A stretch of 64,000 nucleotides of DNA from CAZRSW01 sp964602845 (GTDB taxonomy: Bacteria; Chloroflexota; Dehalococcoidia; Lucifugimonadales; UBA826), in NCBI GenBank assembly GCA_964602845.1, contig CAZRSW010000001.1, positions 124,001 through 188,000 on the forward strand. Direction: 5' to 3'. Position numbers and translations under genes: made by a program. The notes below the pieces were generated by a model. It was not told where the DNA came from, ran no database searches, and saw nothing but the letters and a program-made list of their open reading frames with translations. The stretch's first letter is position 1. Each line of letters opens with the position of its first letter. Of the stretch, positions 44,621 to 53,228 are shown piece after piece.

Positions 44621-45559
44621 CTAATGCTTTGGGGCATTCTCCATTATTTTTATCAGTTCTTCCACCGACTTTGCAGATTGTTGCAAAGCAGATAGCTCAT
44701 TTGGATCAAGATCTAGCTCTATCACTTCATTTATACCAGCTGCACCTAGCTTGACTGGAACTCCCACATATACTCCATTGATCCCGTATTCTCCTTCAAG
44801 ATATGCGGTACAAGGCAAGATCTCATTCTTGTCGAAAACAATTGATTCTACCATCTGTGTTATTGAGGCTGATGGTGCATAGTAGGCACTTCCAGTCTTA
44901 AGGTAGTTAACGATTTCTGCGCCTCCATCTCTCGCCCTTTGGACGATTTCTTTCAGCCTGTTTGGAGGGATTAACTTGTCAACGGGCGTCCCACCGACCG
45001 TGGTACTTTTAACTACGGGGACCATCGTGTCGCCATGACCGCCGAGTACGTATGCGGACACCGACTCTACAGATACATTCAGTTCTTGTGCAAGGAAGGT
45101 TCTATACCTTGATGTGTCTAAAATACCTGCCATGCCCACGACGCGAGATTTAGGGAAATCACTGATCTTTAAAGCTTGTTGGGCCATAGCATCCAGTGGA
45201 TTTGTAACGATCACATGTACACTGTGTGGAGAGTATTTGGATGTTTCACTGACGACACTTGAGACGATATTCATGTTTGTGAGCAATAAATCATCTCGGC
45301 TCATTCCAGGTTTTCTCGGGATACCGGATGTAACAACCACGACATCAGAGTTAGCTGTGTCTTCGTACTGATTTGTTCCTATTATATTTGAATCGGTCTT
45401 TAGGATTGGCCCAGATTCTAGTATGTCTAATGCTTTTCCTTGAGGTAAACCTTCCACTATGTCCACTAGCACTACGTCTGCATATCCCTTGTCGAAAATT
45501 CTCTGAGCTGTAGTTGCTCCAACGTTCCCTGACCCTATAACAGTTACTTTGTTTTTCAT
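44621..45559 (-). CDS. mdh: Malate dehydrogenase (LDH-like type)
   Basis: The 312-residue NAD-dependent enzyme of the lactate/malate family. It has the dinucleotide motif VIGSGNVGATTAQRI (6-20), then the substrate Arg loop TSGIPRKPGMSRDDLL, whose Arg at the specificity position (PRKPGMSR) favours malate over lactate. VTNPLDAMAQQA and the catalytic-His segment GGHGDTMVP follow. The LDH-like form is common in Chloroflexi. It lies in an icd-mdh-eno-gap run. Confidence 0.94.
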   Translation of the reverse strand: MKNKVTVIGSGNVGATTAQRIFDKGYADVVLVDIVEGLPQGKALDILESGPILKTDSNIIGTNQYEDTANSDVVVVTSGIPRKPGMSRDDLLLTNMNIVSSVVSETSKYSPHSVHVIVTNPLDAMAQQALKISDFPKSRVVGMAGILDTSRYRTFLAQELNVSVESVSAYVLGGHGDTMVPVVKSTTVGGTPVDKLIPPNRLKEIVQRARDGGAEIVNYLKTGSAYYAPSASITQMVESIVFDKNEILPCTAYLEGEYGINGVYVGVPVKLGAAGINEVIELDLDPNELSALQQSAKSVEELIKIMENAPKH

Positions 45560-45620
45560 ATACGTCCTAATTTTATGGTTGACTGACTATGATACTGGTA
45601 TGAATAAATTGGAAGTTAAG

Positions 45621-46826
45621 TTATCTTTTGTTTACAAATTCGTCCCATCTGACATTGATATTGGGGTCTTCTACTGTGGATAAGATATAATCGCCGTATT
45701 CCTTACTTGTTGCTCCATTTGGTCGACCCGTCATCACGATTCGTTTTTCGTATTGCCCGCAGATATCTAAGGCTTTGTGTAATTTGCCGCCAATATCGTT
45801 AAAACCAATATGCTCTAGTAGCATAGCCCCTGCTCTTACAAGTGAACTAGGATCGGCGAATTTGGCTCTTCCCTCCTGTACCATCCTTGGGGCACTACCA
45901 TGGATGGCCTCAAACATGCCGAATTTCTTACCTATATTTGCGCTACCTGCGGTGCCCACGCCACCTTGAATTTGTGCCGCTTCATCTGTGAGGATATCAC
46001 CATATAAATTAGGTAGGGCGAGTACTTGGAAATCTTTTTGCCTTGCAGGGTTTATCAATGCTGCGGTCATGATGTCAATGTACCATCCATCCCATTCAAT
46101 CTCTGGGTACTTCTCCGAGATATTTCGGGCGACATCCAAGAATTTACCGTCAGTTGCCTTCACTATGTTCGCCTTTGTAACTATCGTGACCTTTGTTTTG
46201 CCCGTACGTCTCGCGTGATCAAATGCGGCTTCTATAATTCGTTTAGAACCCTGGGTGGTAATAACTCTGAAGTCTATGGCCAAATCTTCGGTTACGTGAA
46301 GGCCTTGGCTCCCGACGGCGTACATATCTTCTGTGTTTTCCCTGAAAAATGTCCAATCTATGTCCTTGCTTGGAATTCGCACGGGTCGAACATTTGCGAA
46401 TAGGTCTAACTCTTTCCGCATCCTTACATTTGCACTCTCTATGTTTGGCCACCCATCTCCTTGTTCCGGCGTGTGTGTAGGACCCTTCAAAGTTACGTGA
46501 CAATCTTTAATGTCGCGGAGAACTTCGTCGGGGATGGATTGCTTTTTTGCCGCTCTGTTTTCAATTGTCAGCCCCTCAATAACCTTGAATGTGACTTTGC
46601 CTGAGCTGATCTTGTCCTTAAGGAGGTATTCTAAAATGCGTTGAGTTTCTTCGCTAATTGTTGGACCTATACCGTCCCCACCAAGCATGCCTATCCTTAT
46701 GTTGTTTAAGGAGTCGTAATTTGTCCAATCTCCTTCAGACTTGAGTGCCTCCACTCTTTCAAGCTGTTGACTTATGACTTGTCCGAAGTGATCTTTTGCT
46801 TTCGCTAATGTAGCCGAGTCTTCCAA
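45621..46826 (-). CDS. icd: Isocitrate dehydrogenase (isocitrate/isopropylmalate family)
   Basis: A 401-residue beta-decarboxylating dehydrogenase. The motifs are GMLGGDGIGPTI, the substrate segment ESANVRMRKELDLFANVRP, FRENTEDMYAVGSQG with the phosphorylation-site-like region, VTKANIVKATDG, and the metal and cofactor part LYGDILTDEAAQIQGGVGTAGSA. The match to ICDH is strong. Cofactor (NAD or NADP) is not clear from the visible residues. An N-terminal extension of about 40 residues precedes the core. It is upstream of mdh and downstream of a biotin-carboxylase-type gene. Confidence 0.9.
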   Translation of the reverse strand: MEDSATLAKAKDHFGQVISQQLERVEALKSEGDWTNYDSLNNIRIGMLGGDGIGPTISEETQRILEYLLKDKISSGKVTFKVIEGLTIENRAAKKQSIPDEVLRDIKDCHVTLKGPTHTPEQGDGWPNIESANVRMRKELDLFANVRPVRIPSKDIDWTFFRENTEDMYAVGSQGLHVTEDLAIDFRVITTQGSKRIIEAAFDHARRTGKTKVTIVTKANIVKATDGKFLDVARNISEKYPEIEWDGWYIDIMTAALINPARQKDFQVLALPNLYGDILTDEAAQIQGGVGTAGSANIGKKFGMFEAIHGSAPRMVQEGRAKFADPSSLVRAGAMLLEHIGFNDIGGKLHKALDICGQYEKRIVMTGRPNGATSKEYGDYILSTVEDPNINVRWDEFVNKR

Positions 46827-46901
46827 TTTCTGCTCCTTTTACACTGGATTATTGGTGTCCCATAAGTATGATACTGGCTCCGAATGTTGAATAACTGTCT
46901 T

Positions 46902-48728
46902 TCAAACGATTTTAGCTATGACCTCATCTTTCGTTATCGTGTTTCCTGGCTTGACTGGCAGAGATAGGACTGTGCCGTCACAAGGAGACGGAAGTGCATT
47001 TTCCATTTTCATGGCTTCCAACACAGCTATCGGCTCGCCGAGGGCGACTTCTTGTCCTACGTCAACGAGGTATCTTAACAATATGCCAGGCATGGGCGAT
47101 CTCAATTCATTCTCTGATATAACTTCAGAAGATCTAGTAATCTTTGAATCGTCGCGGTTCGATTTCATAGTTGTAAGATCCTGTTTAAAGTTGTTAGCAG
47201 GATCGACTTCTACTTGGAAAAATTCTCCATCTACGAATACATTAAAAGACCTGACTTGGTTACTCTTCTCAGGGATGTTTCCGTCTGCATCTTGTGGCGT
47301 AGGCTTTACTATTTTGATTTCGGGGGCTGATGATTGGTCAGCTGGGGTCACCTCAAGGCCGTACTTATGTTTCAAGAATTTGAGGCCAGTAGTTGGATAT
47401 AATGCATAGGTTAATACGTCATCCAAATCTTCTGTTATATGCTTAATTTCTTCACGTGCTTGTTCCAGCTCATTTGATAATTCATCAGCTGGACGACCGG
47501 TAATGAGAGGTTTTTTGATGGACCCAGTTTCGTTCAATACCAGATCAGTTAATGCGCTATCCATTTCCCCTGGGGGCCGCCCATACATTCCACGGACATA
47601 ATCTTTGACCGGGTCTGATACCATTTGATATCTTCCAAATAGGACGTTATTTACAGCTTGCGAACCGACCATTTGACTCATTGGGGTGACCAGTGGTGGC
47701 GAACCTAAGTCCCTCCTAGTGTTAGCGATTTCTTCTAGCACCTCGTCTATTCTGTCTATAGCTCCTCCCTCTCGAAGCTGGGATGCTAGATTGCTGGACA
47801 TCCCACCCGGAACTTGATGGCTTAAAACCTTGGTGTCAATCACTGAGAATTTGCTGTTGTCAAGATGATTTCGATATTTCGGCAGTATAGATTCCAGATA
47901 ATTACCATGTTCTATAAGCTTATCGAGGTCTATCTTTGGATCCCGTTCCGAGTTTCTCAATGTCATCACTAGGGGTTCAACAGCGGGTTGTGAGGTTCGG
48001 AGAGCTAGTGGGGCTAGGCAAGTATCTACTATGTCTATACCAGCTTCGATGGCTTTGATAATAGTCATAGAGGCCATTCCACTTGTGTAATGAGTGTGAA
48101 GTTGTATGGGAATATTTGTTTCCTGTTTTAACCGTGAGATCAGCTCATATGCGTCGTAAGGTGCCATGATCCCTGCCATGTCTTTGAGACAGATGCTATC
48201 TGCACCCATTGACTCAAATAGCTGTGCTTTACTTAGGTAGTATTCCAAATTGTATATTGGGCCACCCATCTGGCTACCTTCTGAGACAGAGTAACAGATG
48301 GTCATTTGTAGATGTTTGCCAACGCGCCTAACTGCTCTTGCAGCTTGACTAAGGTTCCATTCGTCATTAAGTGCGTCAAATACCCTGAAGATATCAATAC
48401 CATTGATTGCTGCTCTCTCTATAAAAGCGTCAACAATATCGTCGGCATAGGCTCGATATCCCACCAAGGATTGTCCCCTTAGCAGCATAGATAACGGGGT
48501 TTCTAGGGCGTGTGTTTTGAATATTCTAAGTCTTTCCCAGGGATCCTCTGATAGAAATCTGGTAGCAGCGTCGAAAGTAGCGCCTCCCCATACTTCCATG
48601 GAGTGAAACCCTAATTTATCCATAGAAGATATGATAGGCTCCATATCTTCAATTTCAAGTCGGGTTGCTAAGAGACTTTGGTGAGCGTCTCTAAATGTTG
48701 TATCAGTAAGCGCAAGTGCTTTTGACAT
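46902..48728 (-). CDS. Carboxyltransferase-biotinyl fusion (pyruvate carboxylase subunit B / oxaloacetate decarboxylase alpha-like)
   Basis: A 608-residue protein with an HMGL-like TIM-barrel carboxyltransferase (TDTTFRDAHQSLLATRL start, KDMAGIM with active-site Lys), a PYC/OADA linker domain, then a C-terminal biotinyl domain with Lys574 in EAMKMENA. Such proteins take CO2 from carboxybiotin to pyruvate, or the reverse. The start is ATG at 48726-48728; a 36-codon longer frame overlaps a separate small gene and is rejected. No biotin carboxylase subunit is visible here. It partners with the small gene and the acyl-CoA carboxylase beta gene upstream. Confidence 0.88.
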   Translation of the reverse strand: MSKALALTDTTFRDAHQSLLATRLEIEDMEPIISSMDKLGFHSMEVWGGATFDAATRFLSEDPWERLRIFKTHALETPLSMLLRGQSLVGYRAYADDIVDAFIERAAINGIDIFRVFDALNDEWNLSQAARAVRRVGKHLQMTICYSVSEGSQMGGPIYNLEYYLSKAQLFESMGADSICLKDMAGIMAPYDAYELISRLKQETNIPIQLHTHYTSGMASMTIIKAIEAGIDIVDTCLAPLALRTSQPAVEPLVMTLRNSERDPKIDLDKLIEHGNYLESILPKYRNHLDNSKFSVIDTKVLSHQVPGGMSSNLASQLREGGAIDRIDEVLEEIANTRRDLGSPPLVTPMSQMVGSQAVNNVLFGRYQMVSDPVKDYVRGMYGRPPGEMDSALTDLVLNETGSIKKPLITGRPADELSNELEQAREEIKHITEDLDDVLTYALYPTTGLKFLKHKYGLEVTPADQSSAPEIKIVKPTPQDADGNIPEKSNQVRSFNVFVDGEFFQVEVDPANNFKQDLTTMKSNRDDSKITRSSEVISENELRSPMPGILLRYLVDVGQEVALGEPIAVLEAMKMENALPSPCDGTVLSLPVKPGNTITKDEVIAKIV

Positions 48729-48760
48729 GATGTGTTTGTATCCCCTGGTACAGAATCTGT

Positions 48761-48949
48761 TTAATGCCTGCCAGACCAGCTCATTGGCTTCTGCAAATGA
48801 TAGCGAACATGGTTTGAATATGCAGATACTTGCCAAGGTGTGAGAGGCACATCTCGATTATAGCTGTGTTGGTCTCGTTCGTCATAAATGAAGGCATGAA
48901 TTGCGACAGATATAGCTGTTATCATCTTGGATTTATCTGTTCCACTCAT
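48761..48949 (-). CDS. Small protein between acyl-CoA carboxylase beta and the biotinyl subunit (possible accessory subunit)
   Basis: A 62-residue protein whose ATG overlaps the stop of the upstream gene as ATGA, a sign of real coupling. It has an Ala/Ile-rich helix (KMITAISVAIHAFIYDE) then a WQVSAYSNHVRYH segment. Small OadG-like or epsilon-like accessory proteins occur at this place in other carboxylase operons and have a helix followed by a Trp and basic residues. No sequence match beyond that is claimed. It does not look membrane-spanning. Confidence 0.6.
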   Translation of the reverse strand: MSGTDKSKMITAISVAIHAFIYDERDQHSYNRDVPLTPWQVSAYSNHVRYHLQKPMSWSGRH

Positions 48950-50502
48950 AACGGTATACTTCCGTGTTTTTTTGGTGGTAAGGTTTCCCTTTTGTTTGAC
49001 AACATTCTTAGAGCACTCACGATTTTTTTTCGAGTATCTGAAGGTTCTATTACGTCATCGATCATCCCTCTATTGGCAGCAATGTAGGGATTCATTAGGC
49101 TGTCCTCGTAACTTTTTATAAGATCTATTTTCAACTGATCTGGATTATCTGACTTTGCCAGTTTAGATCTGTGGATGATATTAACAGCTCCTTCTGCCCC
49201 CATTACGGCTACCTCACCTGTAGGCCATGCATAATTTATATCGCCTCTGAGGCTTTTGCTACTCATGACAATATAGGCTCCTCCATAGGCTTTCCTTGTT
49301 AACACGCTGATTTTCGGGACTGTGGCTTCAGCGTAGGCAAATATTAGCTTTGCACCGTGTCTTATGATCCCTCCGTGTTCCTGAGCTGTGCCCGGTAGGA
49401 AACCAGGGACATCTATAAAAGTGATGATTGGTATATTAAAAGCGTCACAAAATCTTACAAAACGAGCTGACTTGACTGATGCATCTATGTCTAGTACACC
49501 TGCCAGGTAATTTGGTTGTTGTGCGACAATGCCCACGGTTTGACCATTTATACGAGAATATCCTACAAGAATATTTCCAGCAAAATTCTCGTGGACTTGC
49601 AAAAAATGGCCATGGTCAACCACTCCTTCAATGATGTCTAGCATGTTGTACGGTTGGTTTGGGCTGTCGGGGATAATGCTGTTTAAATTTGGGATGGATC
49701 TATCTGGGTCATCACCGGTTTCTAATCTGGTCGGATTTTCCATGTTGTTTTGTGGAAGATAGCCTAGTAGGTCTCGGACTTTTGCAATACATAATTCCTC
49801 GTTTTCTTCAGAGAAATGTGATACTCCACTTTTTGCTGAATGGCTAGTTGAACCTCCTAGGTCTTCTTGAGATACTTCCTCTCCAGTCACTGCTCGTATT
49901 ACATCAGGTCCAGTTATGAACATTTGACTGATGTCTTTGACCATGAATATGAAATCCGTGAGTGCAGGGGAATAAGTGGCTCCACCCGCTGCGGGCCCGA
50001 GTATTACTGAAATTTGCGGGATCACCCCTGAAGCTATCACATTACGCTGAAATATGTCCCCGTACCCAGAAAGACTGTCTATACCTTCCTGAATTCGTGC
50101 CCCTCCAGAATCTATTAATCCGATGATTGGGGCACCGTTATCTAGTGCTCGATCCATCACCTTGCAAATCTTATTGGCTACTACTTCGGACAAAGATCCG
50201 CCGAGGACTGTGAAGTCTTGGGAGTACACAAACACCAATTTACCATTTACCCGCCCATAGCCAGTAACCACTGCGTCTCCGAGATATTTTTGATTGTCAA
50301 GACCAAAATCTGGAGAACGGTGGAGCACAAATGGGTCGAGTTCCTCAAAAGAGTTCTCATCTAGTAACAAATCCAAACGTTCCCGTGCTGTTAATTTTCC
50401 CCTGCGGTGCTGTGCATTTATTCTATCTGTACCTCCGCCCAGCTCGGCCTTGGACCTCATGTCTAACAGTTGGTTTCTTCTTGTCTGATTCTCGGAAGTC
50501 AT
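48946..50502 (-). CDS. Acyl-CoA carboxylase carboxyltransferase beta subunit (propionyl/methylmalonyl-CoA type)
   Basis: A 518-residue crotonase-fold carboxyltransferase with the paired N and C halves. Landmarks are GKLTARERLDLLLDE (about 35-49), FTVLGGSLSEV, IDSGGARIQEG, GPAAGGATYSPALTDF, FITGPDVIRAVTGEE, and in the C-half VGIVAQQPNYLAGVLD with the FIDVPGFLPG loop and KAYGGAYIVMSSK. This matches the beta subunit of propionyl-CoA carboxylase or methylmalonyl-CoA decarboxylase. It is the first gene of a set with a small accessory gene and a biotinyl/carboxyltransferase fusion. The set could handle methylmalonyl-CoA, oxaloacetate or both. Confidence 0.9.
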   Translation of the reverse strand: MTSENQTRRNQLLDMRSKAELGGGTDRINAQHRRGKLTARERLDLLLDENSFEELDPFVLHRSPDFGLDNQKYLGDAVVTGYGRVNGKLVFVYSQDFTVLGGSLSEVVANKICKVMDRALDNGAPIIGLIDSGGARIQEGIDSLSGYGDIFQRNVIASGVIPQISVILGPAAGGATYSPALTDFIFMVKDISQMFITGPDVIRAVTGEEVSQEDLGGSTSHSAKSGVSHFSEENEELCIAKVRDLLGYLPQNNMENPTRLETGDDPDRSIPNLNSIIPDSPNQPYNMLDIIEGVVDHGHFLQVHENFAGNILVGYSRINGQTVGIVAQQPNYLAGVLDIDASVKSARFVRFCDAFNIPIITFIDVPGFLPGTAQEHGGIIRHGAKLIFAYAEATVPKISVLTRKAYGGAYIVMSSKSLRGDINYAWPTGEVAVMGAEGAVNIIHRSKLAKSDNPDQLKIDLIKSYEDSLMNPYIAANRGMIDDVIEPSDTRKKIVSALRMLSNKRETLPPKKHGSIPL

Positions 50503-50651
50503 ATATCAGTCGCTTTATTGAATTGGGGGTAAAACATGCTAATCAAATTATCAGATAAAATGGTAGGTGACAAGAAAATGGTTTCATATCGGTCTTTGGG
50601 TTTTCGTTTAGGAACAAAACTAACAACGTTAACAATATTGCTAACAGGAAA

Positions 50652-51494
50652 ATGATCAAAAAACATCAATGGGATTGGGGTTCAATGACCTATGTAGTAG
50701 GGGTAATTAATGCTACCCCTGATTCTTTTTCTGGAGATGGTGTTGCAGGTGATAATGATTTGGCTATTGAACGTGCACTGAGATTTGTTGAGGAGGGAGC
50801 TCATATGATTGATGTTGGAGGTGAATCTTCAAGGCCACCTTCTATGTATCAAAACGTGCAACAAATTTCTGCTGTTGAGGAGATAAAGCGTGTAGTGCCT
50901 GTTATTGAAGGTATCGCTTCACGTTCCGATGTTCCAATCAGTATAGATACGTGTAAGGCTGAGGTAGCTGAGGCTGCAATAGCTGTTGGTGCATCAGTCA
51001 TTAATGATGTTTGGGGATTTAAGAAAGATAAGGAGTTGTCCTCAGTGGCAGCCACATCCGGGGTAGATGTGATATTGACCCACAACAGTATTTCTAGTGA
51101 GTATTCCGATGTTGTAGCGGAAACTATTCAAGAACTATCTGATATGGTGGAATCCGTTGTTTCTCACGGGGTGAGTATGGATTCTATCATTGTCGATCCT
51201 GGATTTGGATTTGGCGGCAAATCGCCGAGCCATAATCTGGAGGTACTTAGGCGCCTGGATGAATATCGGGTTATAGGTAGGCCCATTATGATTGGGACTT
51301 CAAGGAAATCCACCATTGGAAAGATTACGGGCGCATCCGTGACTGAGAGGATAGAGGGGACTTCCGCTACTATTGCCTTAGCGATTGCGAAAGGTGTCGA
51401 TTTGGTTAGAGTTCACGATGTTAGGCATATGGGGTTAGTAGCTAGGATGAGTGACGCAATAGTGCGAGGTTGGAGTGATGACGGATCACATTGA
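50652..51494 (+). CDS. folP: Dihydropteroate synthase
   Basis: The 280-residue enzyme joins pterin diphosphate to p-aminobenzoate in folate synthesis. The pterin and phosphate motifs are VINATPDSFSGDG (about 18-30), DVGGESSRPP, ISIDTCKAEVAEAA, INDVWGF, DPGFGFGGK and a closing RVHDVR. Length is typical. The ATG follows an ACAGGAAA stretch. folK begins before its end (17-base overlap), so both are translated from one transcript, the target pathway of sulfonamide-type antifolates. Confidence 0.96.
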   Translation: MIKKHQWDWGSMTYVVGVINATPDSFSGDGVAGDNDLAIERALRFVEEGAHMIDVGGESSRPPSMYQNVQQISAVEEIKRVVPVIEGIASRSDVPISIDTCKAEVAEAAIAVGASVINDVWGFKKDKELSSVAATSGVDVILTHNSISSEYSDVVAETIQELSDMVESVVSHGVSMDSIIVDPGFGFGGKSPSHNLEVLRRLDEYRVIGRPIMIGTSRKSTIGKITGASVTERIEGTSATIALAIAKGVDLVRVHDVRHMGLVARMSDAIVRGWSDDGSH

Positions 51495-51975
51495 TGTCTA
51501 CATCGGGTTGGGATCTAATATTGGAGATCGGTTGTCATATCTCAAACGCGCAGCACTTGAAATTAAGGCTAATTCACGCCATTTCCTGATCTCGAGCATC
51601 TATGAATCTGTTCCTGTCGGATACAAATGCCAACCGTTTTACCTAAATGCGGTATGTAAAGTGGAAACCACTAAAACACCTGATCAGATGTTATTTTTCT
51701 TACAAACTTTGGAAAACAAATTGGGTAGAACAAGATCATTTGCCAATGCCCCAAGGAAGATAGATCTAGATATTCTGATGTGGGGTGATCAGGTTATCAG
51801 AACCCCTAACCTTGAAGTTCCACATCCAAGGATGATATGTAGAGGATTTGTGATGCTTCCTATTGTGGAACTTTCGCCGTCGGTGATTCATCCAGTTGAA
51901 AGACTGACAATGGCCGAACTATTGCGTAAATTGCGGCCCTCTGACATGCCAAGATTGGTTTGTGAGAGCATCTAA
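51478..51975 (+). CDS. folK: HPPK: 2-amino-4-hydroxy-6-hydroxymethyldihydropteridine diphosphokinase
   Basis: A 165-residue kinase that activates hydroxymethyl-dihydropterin for FolP. It has IGLGSNIGDR at the N-terminus, YESVPVG, FYLNAVCKVET, LGRTRSFANAPRKIDLDIL (the conserved Arg and Asp-Leu-Asp magnesium site) and VPHPRMICRGFVMLPI. The ATG at 51478 is within folP; GTG 51475 is a possible one-codon extension. Its 3' end overlaps the Trm112-like gene by four bases, tail to tail. Confidence 0.95.
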   Translation: MTDHIDVYIGLGSNIGDRLSYLKRAALEIKANSRHFLISSIYESVPVGYKCQPFYLNAVCKVETTKTPDQMLFFLQTLENKLGRTRSFANAPRKIDLDILMWGDQVIRTPNLEVPHPRMICRGFVMLPIVELSPSVIHPVERLTMAELLRKLRPSDMPRLVCESI

Positions 51976-52154
51976 TCCCGCAATTCGGGCGGAAGAAGAT
52001 TTGGAATAGAGTCCTTTATTGGGAATTGTTCTTTGCATGACGTGCATGATAGATATCCCTCGATGACTTCCTCTGACTGTTCAGTTGTTATTTCAAGTGT
52101 AAGGTCCCCTTTGCACATGGGGCAGACCAAAATGTCCATCAAAGATTTTTTCAC
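51972..52154 (-). CDS. Trm112-family zinc-ribbon protein
   Basis: A 60-residue protein with two CxxC pairs (ILVCPMCKGDL near residue 9 and LSCTSCKEQFPIKDSIPNLL near residue 36). This is the YcaR/Trm112 pattern of small zinc proteins that activate methyltransferases. Length is typical. It ends four bases inside the end of folK and lies downstream of a CopD-like membrane gene. Confidence 0.9.
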   Translation of the reverse strand: MKKSLMDILVCPMCKGDLTLEITTEQSEEVIEGYLSCTSCKEQFPIKDSIPNLLPPELRD

Positions 52155-52175
52155 GGGGTTCTCCTGCGTATCTAA

Positions 52176-52682
52176 CTATCGAATCGACACCTCATAAAGC
52201 GTTCTCAATACATCTGAAATTAGAAATACAATAATTCCAAGTAATACGATCAAATTGTACCCTGATATTAACCGTAATGTGCGAACCAAGGTTGATTTGT
52301 TGGGAGTCGGATTAGGTCTGTCTTTGTCCATACTCAATGTGAATCTAGAGCGTCGGCCTCTTGCAAGTAGGAACATAATAGCCACTAGGATGATTTTTAC
52401 GCCCAATATGGAAACATAGAGTACTCCCATATTGTCTTGGCTTAGTCTGTCGAAAGTCATTAAAGCTCCTGTCCCAATTAGTACGAAGAGGCACGTGTCT
52501 ACGACAGATTTAAATTCAATTGCAGCGAGTGGATTTAGTTTAGAATCTACTTGGCGAGGGGTATCCTTGTTTAATGCAGGTTTCAACACTAGAAGCCAGA
52601 AAATCCCACCACCAATCCAAGCAGCCGAAGATACAAAATGGGCCCATCTGACGAGGGTGTGAAATATATCAACAATTGTCAT
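52176..52682 (-). CDS. CopD-like four-helix membrane protein
   Basis: A 168-residue membrane protein with about four hydrophobic helices (about 10-33, 58-80, 88-108, 136-160). The start (LVRWAHFVSSAAWIGGGIF) with a His in the first helix is typical of the CopD/copper-resistance D family, which is linked to copper transport or heme-type export. Its start overlaps the stop of a TlpA-like thioredoxin gene by four bases, so both products likely act at the membrane together. Confidence 0.7.
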   Translation of the reverse strand: MTIVDIFHTLVRWAHFVSSAAWIGGGIFWLLVLKPALNKDTPRQVDSKLNPLAAIEFKSVVDTCLFVLIGTGALMTFDRLSQDNMGVLYVSILGVKIILVAIMFLLARGRRSRFTLSMDKDRPNPTPNKSTLVRTLRLISGYNLIVLLGIIVFLISDVLRTLYEVSIR

Positions 52683-53218
52683 TTCTCGGTCTCAATATCC
52701 GTAATGGAATTTAGAATAGCTTCTATCTCATTCTTACTAATAATACCTTGCCATGATCGTGTAATATGGCCCGTTTGATCTACGAATATTGTAGTAGGGA
52801 ACAAATGGACTGAGTAATTTACCGCGATTGATCCGTCAAGGTCTGGTCCTACGGCATAGGCTATATTCATATTGTTGACAAATTCCTGGCCATCAGAAAG
52901 GGAGTCTAATCCAATTAATTGTATTCCTAAAACATCCACATTAGTTTTATTGGCGTGATAAAACTCATTTAGATCCGGCATTTCTTCTACACAAGGGGGG
53001 CAGGACGGGAACCAAAAATTAATGATGATCGGTTTGGATATTGAGTCGTCTAGTACAAAGCGTCCACCGGCAGGATAGTCCTTAGTTCTCAATAGATCTA
53101 CCTCAAATCGATGGGCTATTGGTGCCGAAGTTTTAATTTGACAACCAGTACATAATAAAAGTATCAAGTAGACCAATAGAGATCTTCGGAATATTGCCTT
53201 TAATACATGTTTGTTCAC
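52679..53218 (-). CDS. TlpA-like membrane-anchored thiol-disulfide oxidoreductase
   Basis: A 179-residue thioredoxin-fold protein facing outside the cytoplasm. A basic start and hydrophobic segment (about 12-25) end in a lipobox-like LCTGC with Cys26 as a possible lipid anchor, though Cys rather than Leu is at -3. The active site is CPPC (Cys73, Cys76) in FPSCPPCVEEMPDL, with the cis-Pro loop LFPTTIFVD. Similar proteins reduce apocytochrome c or copper-site cysteines, fitting the coupled CopD-like gene. Confidence 0.85.
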   Translation of the reverse strand: MNKHVLKAIFRRSLLVYLILLLCTGCQIKTSAPIAHRFEVDLLRTKDYPAGGRFVLDDSISKPIIINFWFPSCPPCVEEMPDLNEFYHANKTNVDVLGIQLIGLDSLSDGQEFVNNMNIAYAVGPDLDGSIAVNYSVHLFPTTIFVDQTGHITRSWQGIISKNEIEAILNSITDIETEK

Positions 53219-53228
53219 TGGGTGACAA

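Noticed and set aside
48729..48836. N-terminal extension of the biotinyl-carboxyltransferase
   Set aside because: It overlaps the separate small gene and lacks family similarity; ATG 48728 gives the normal start.
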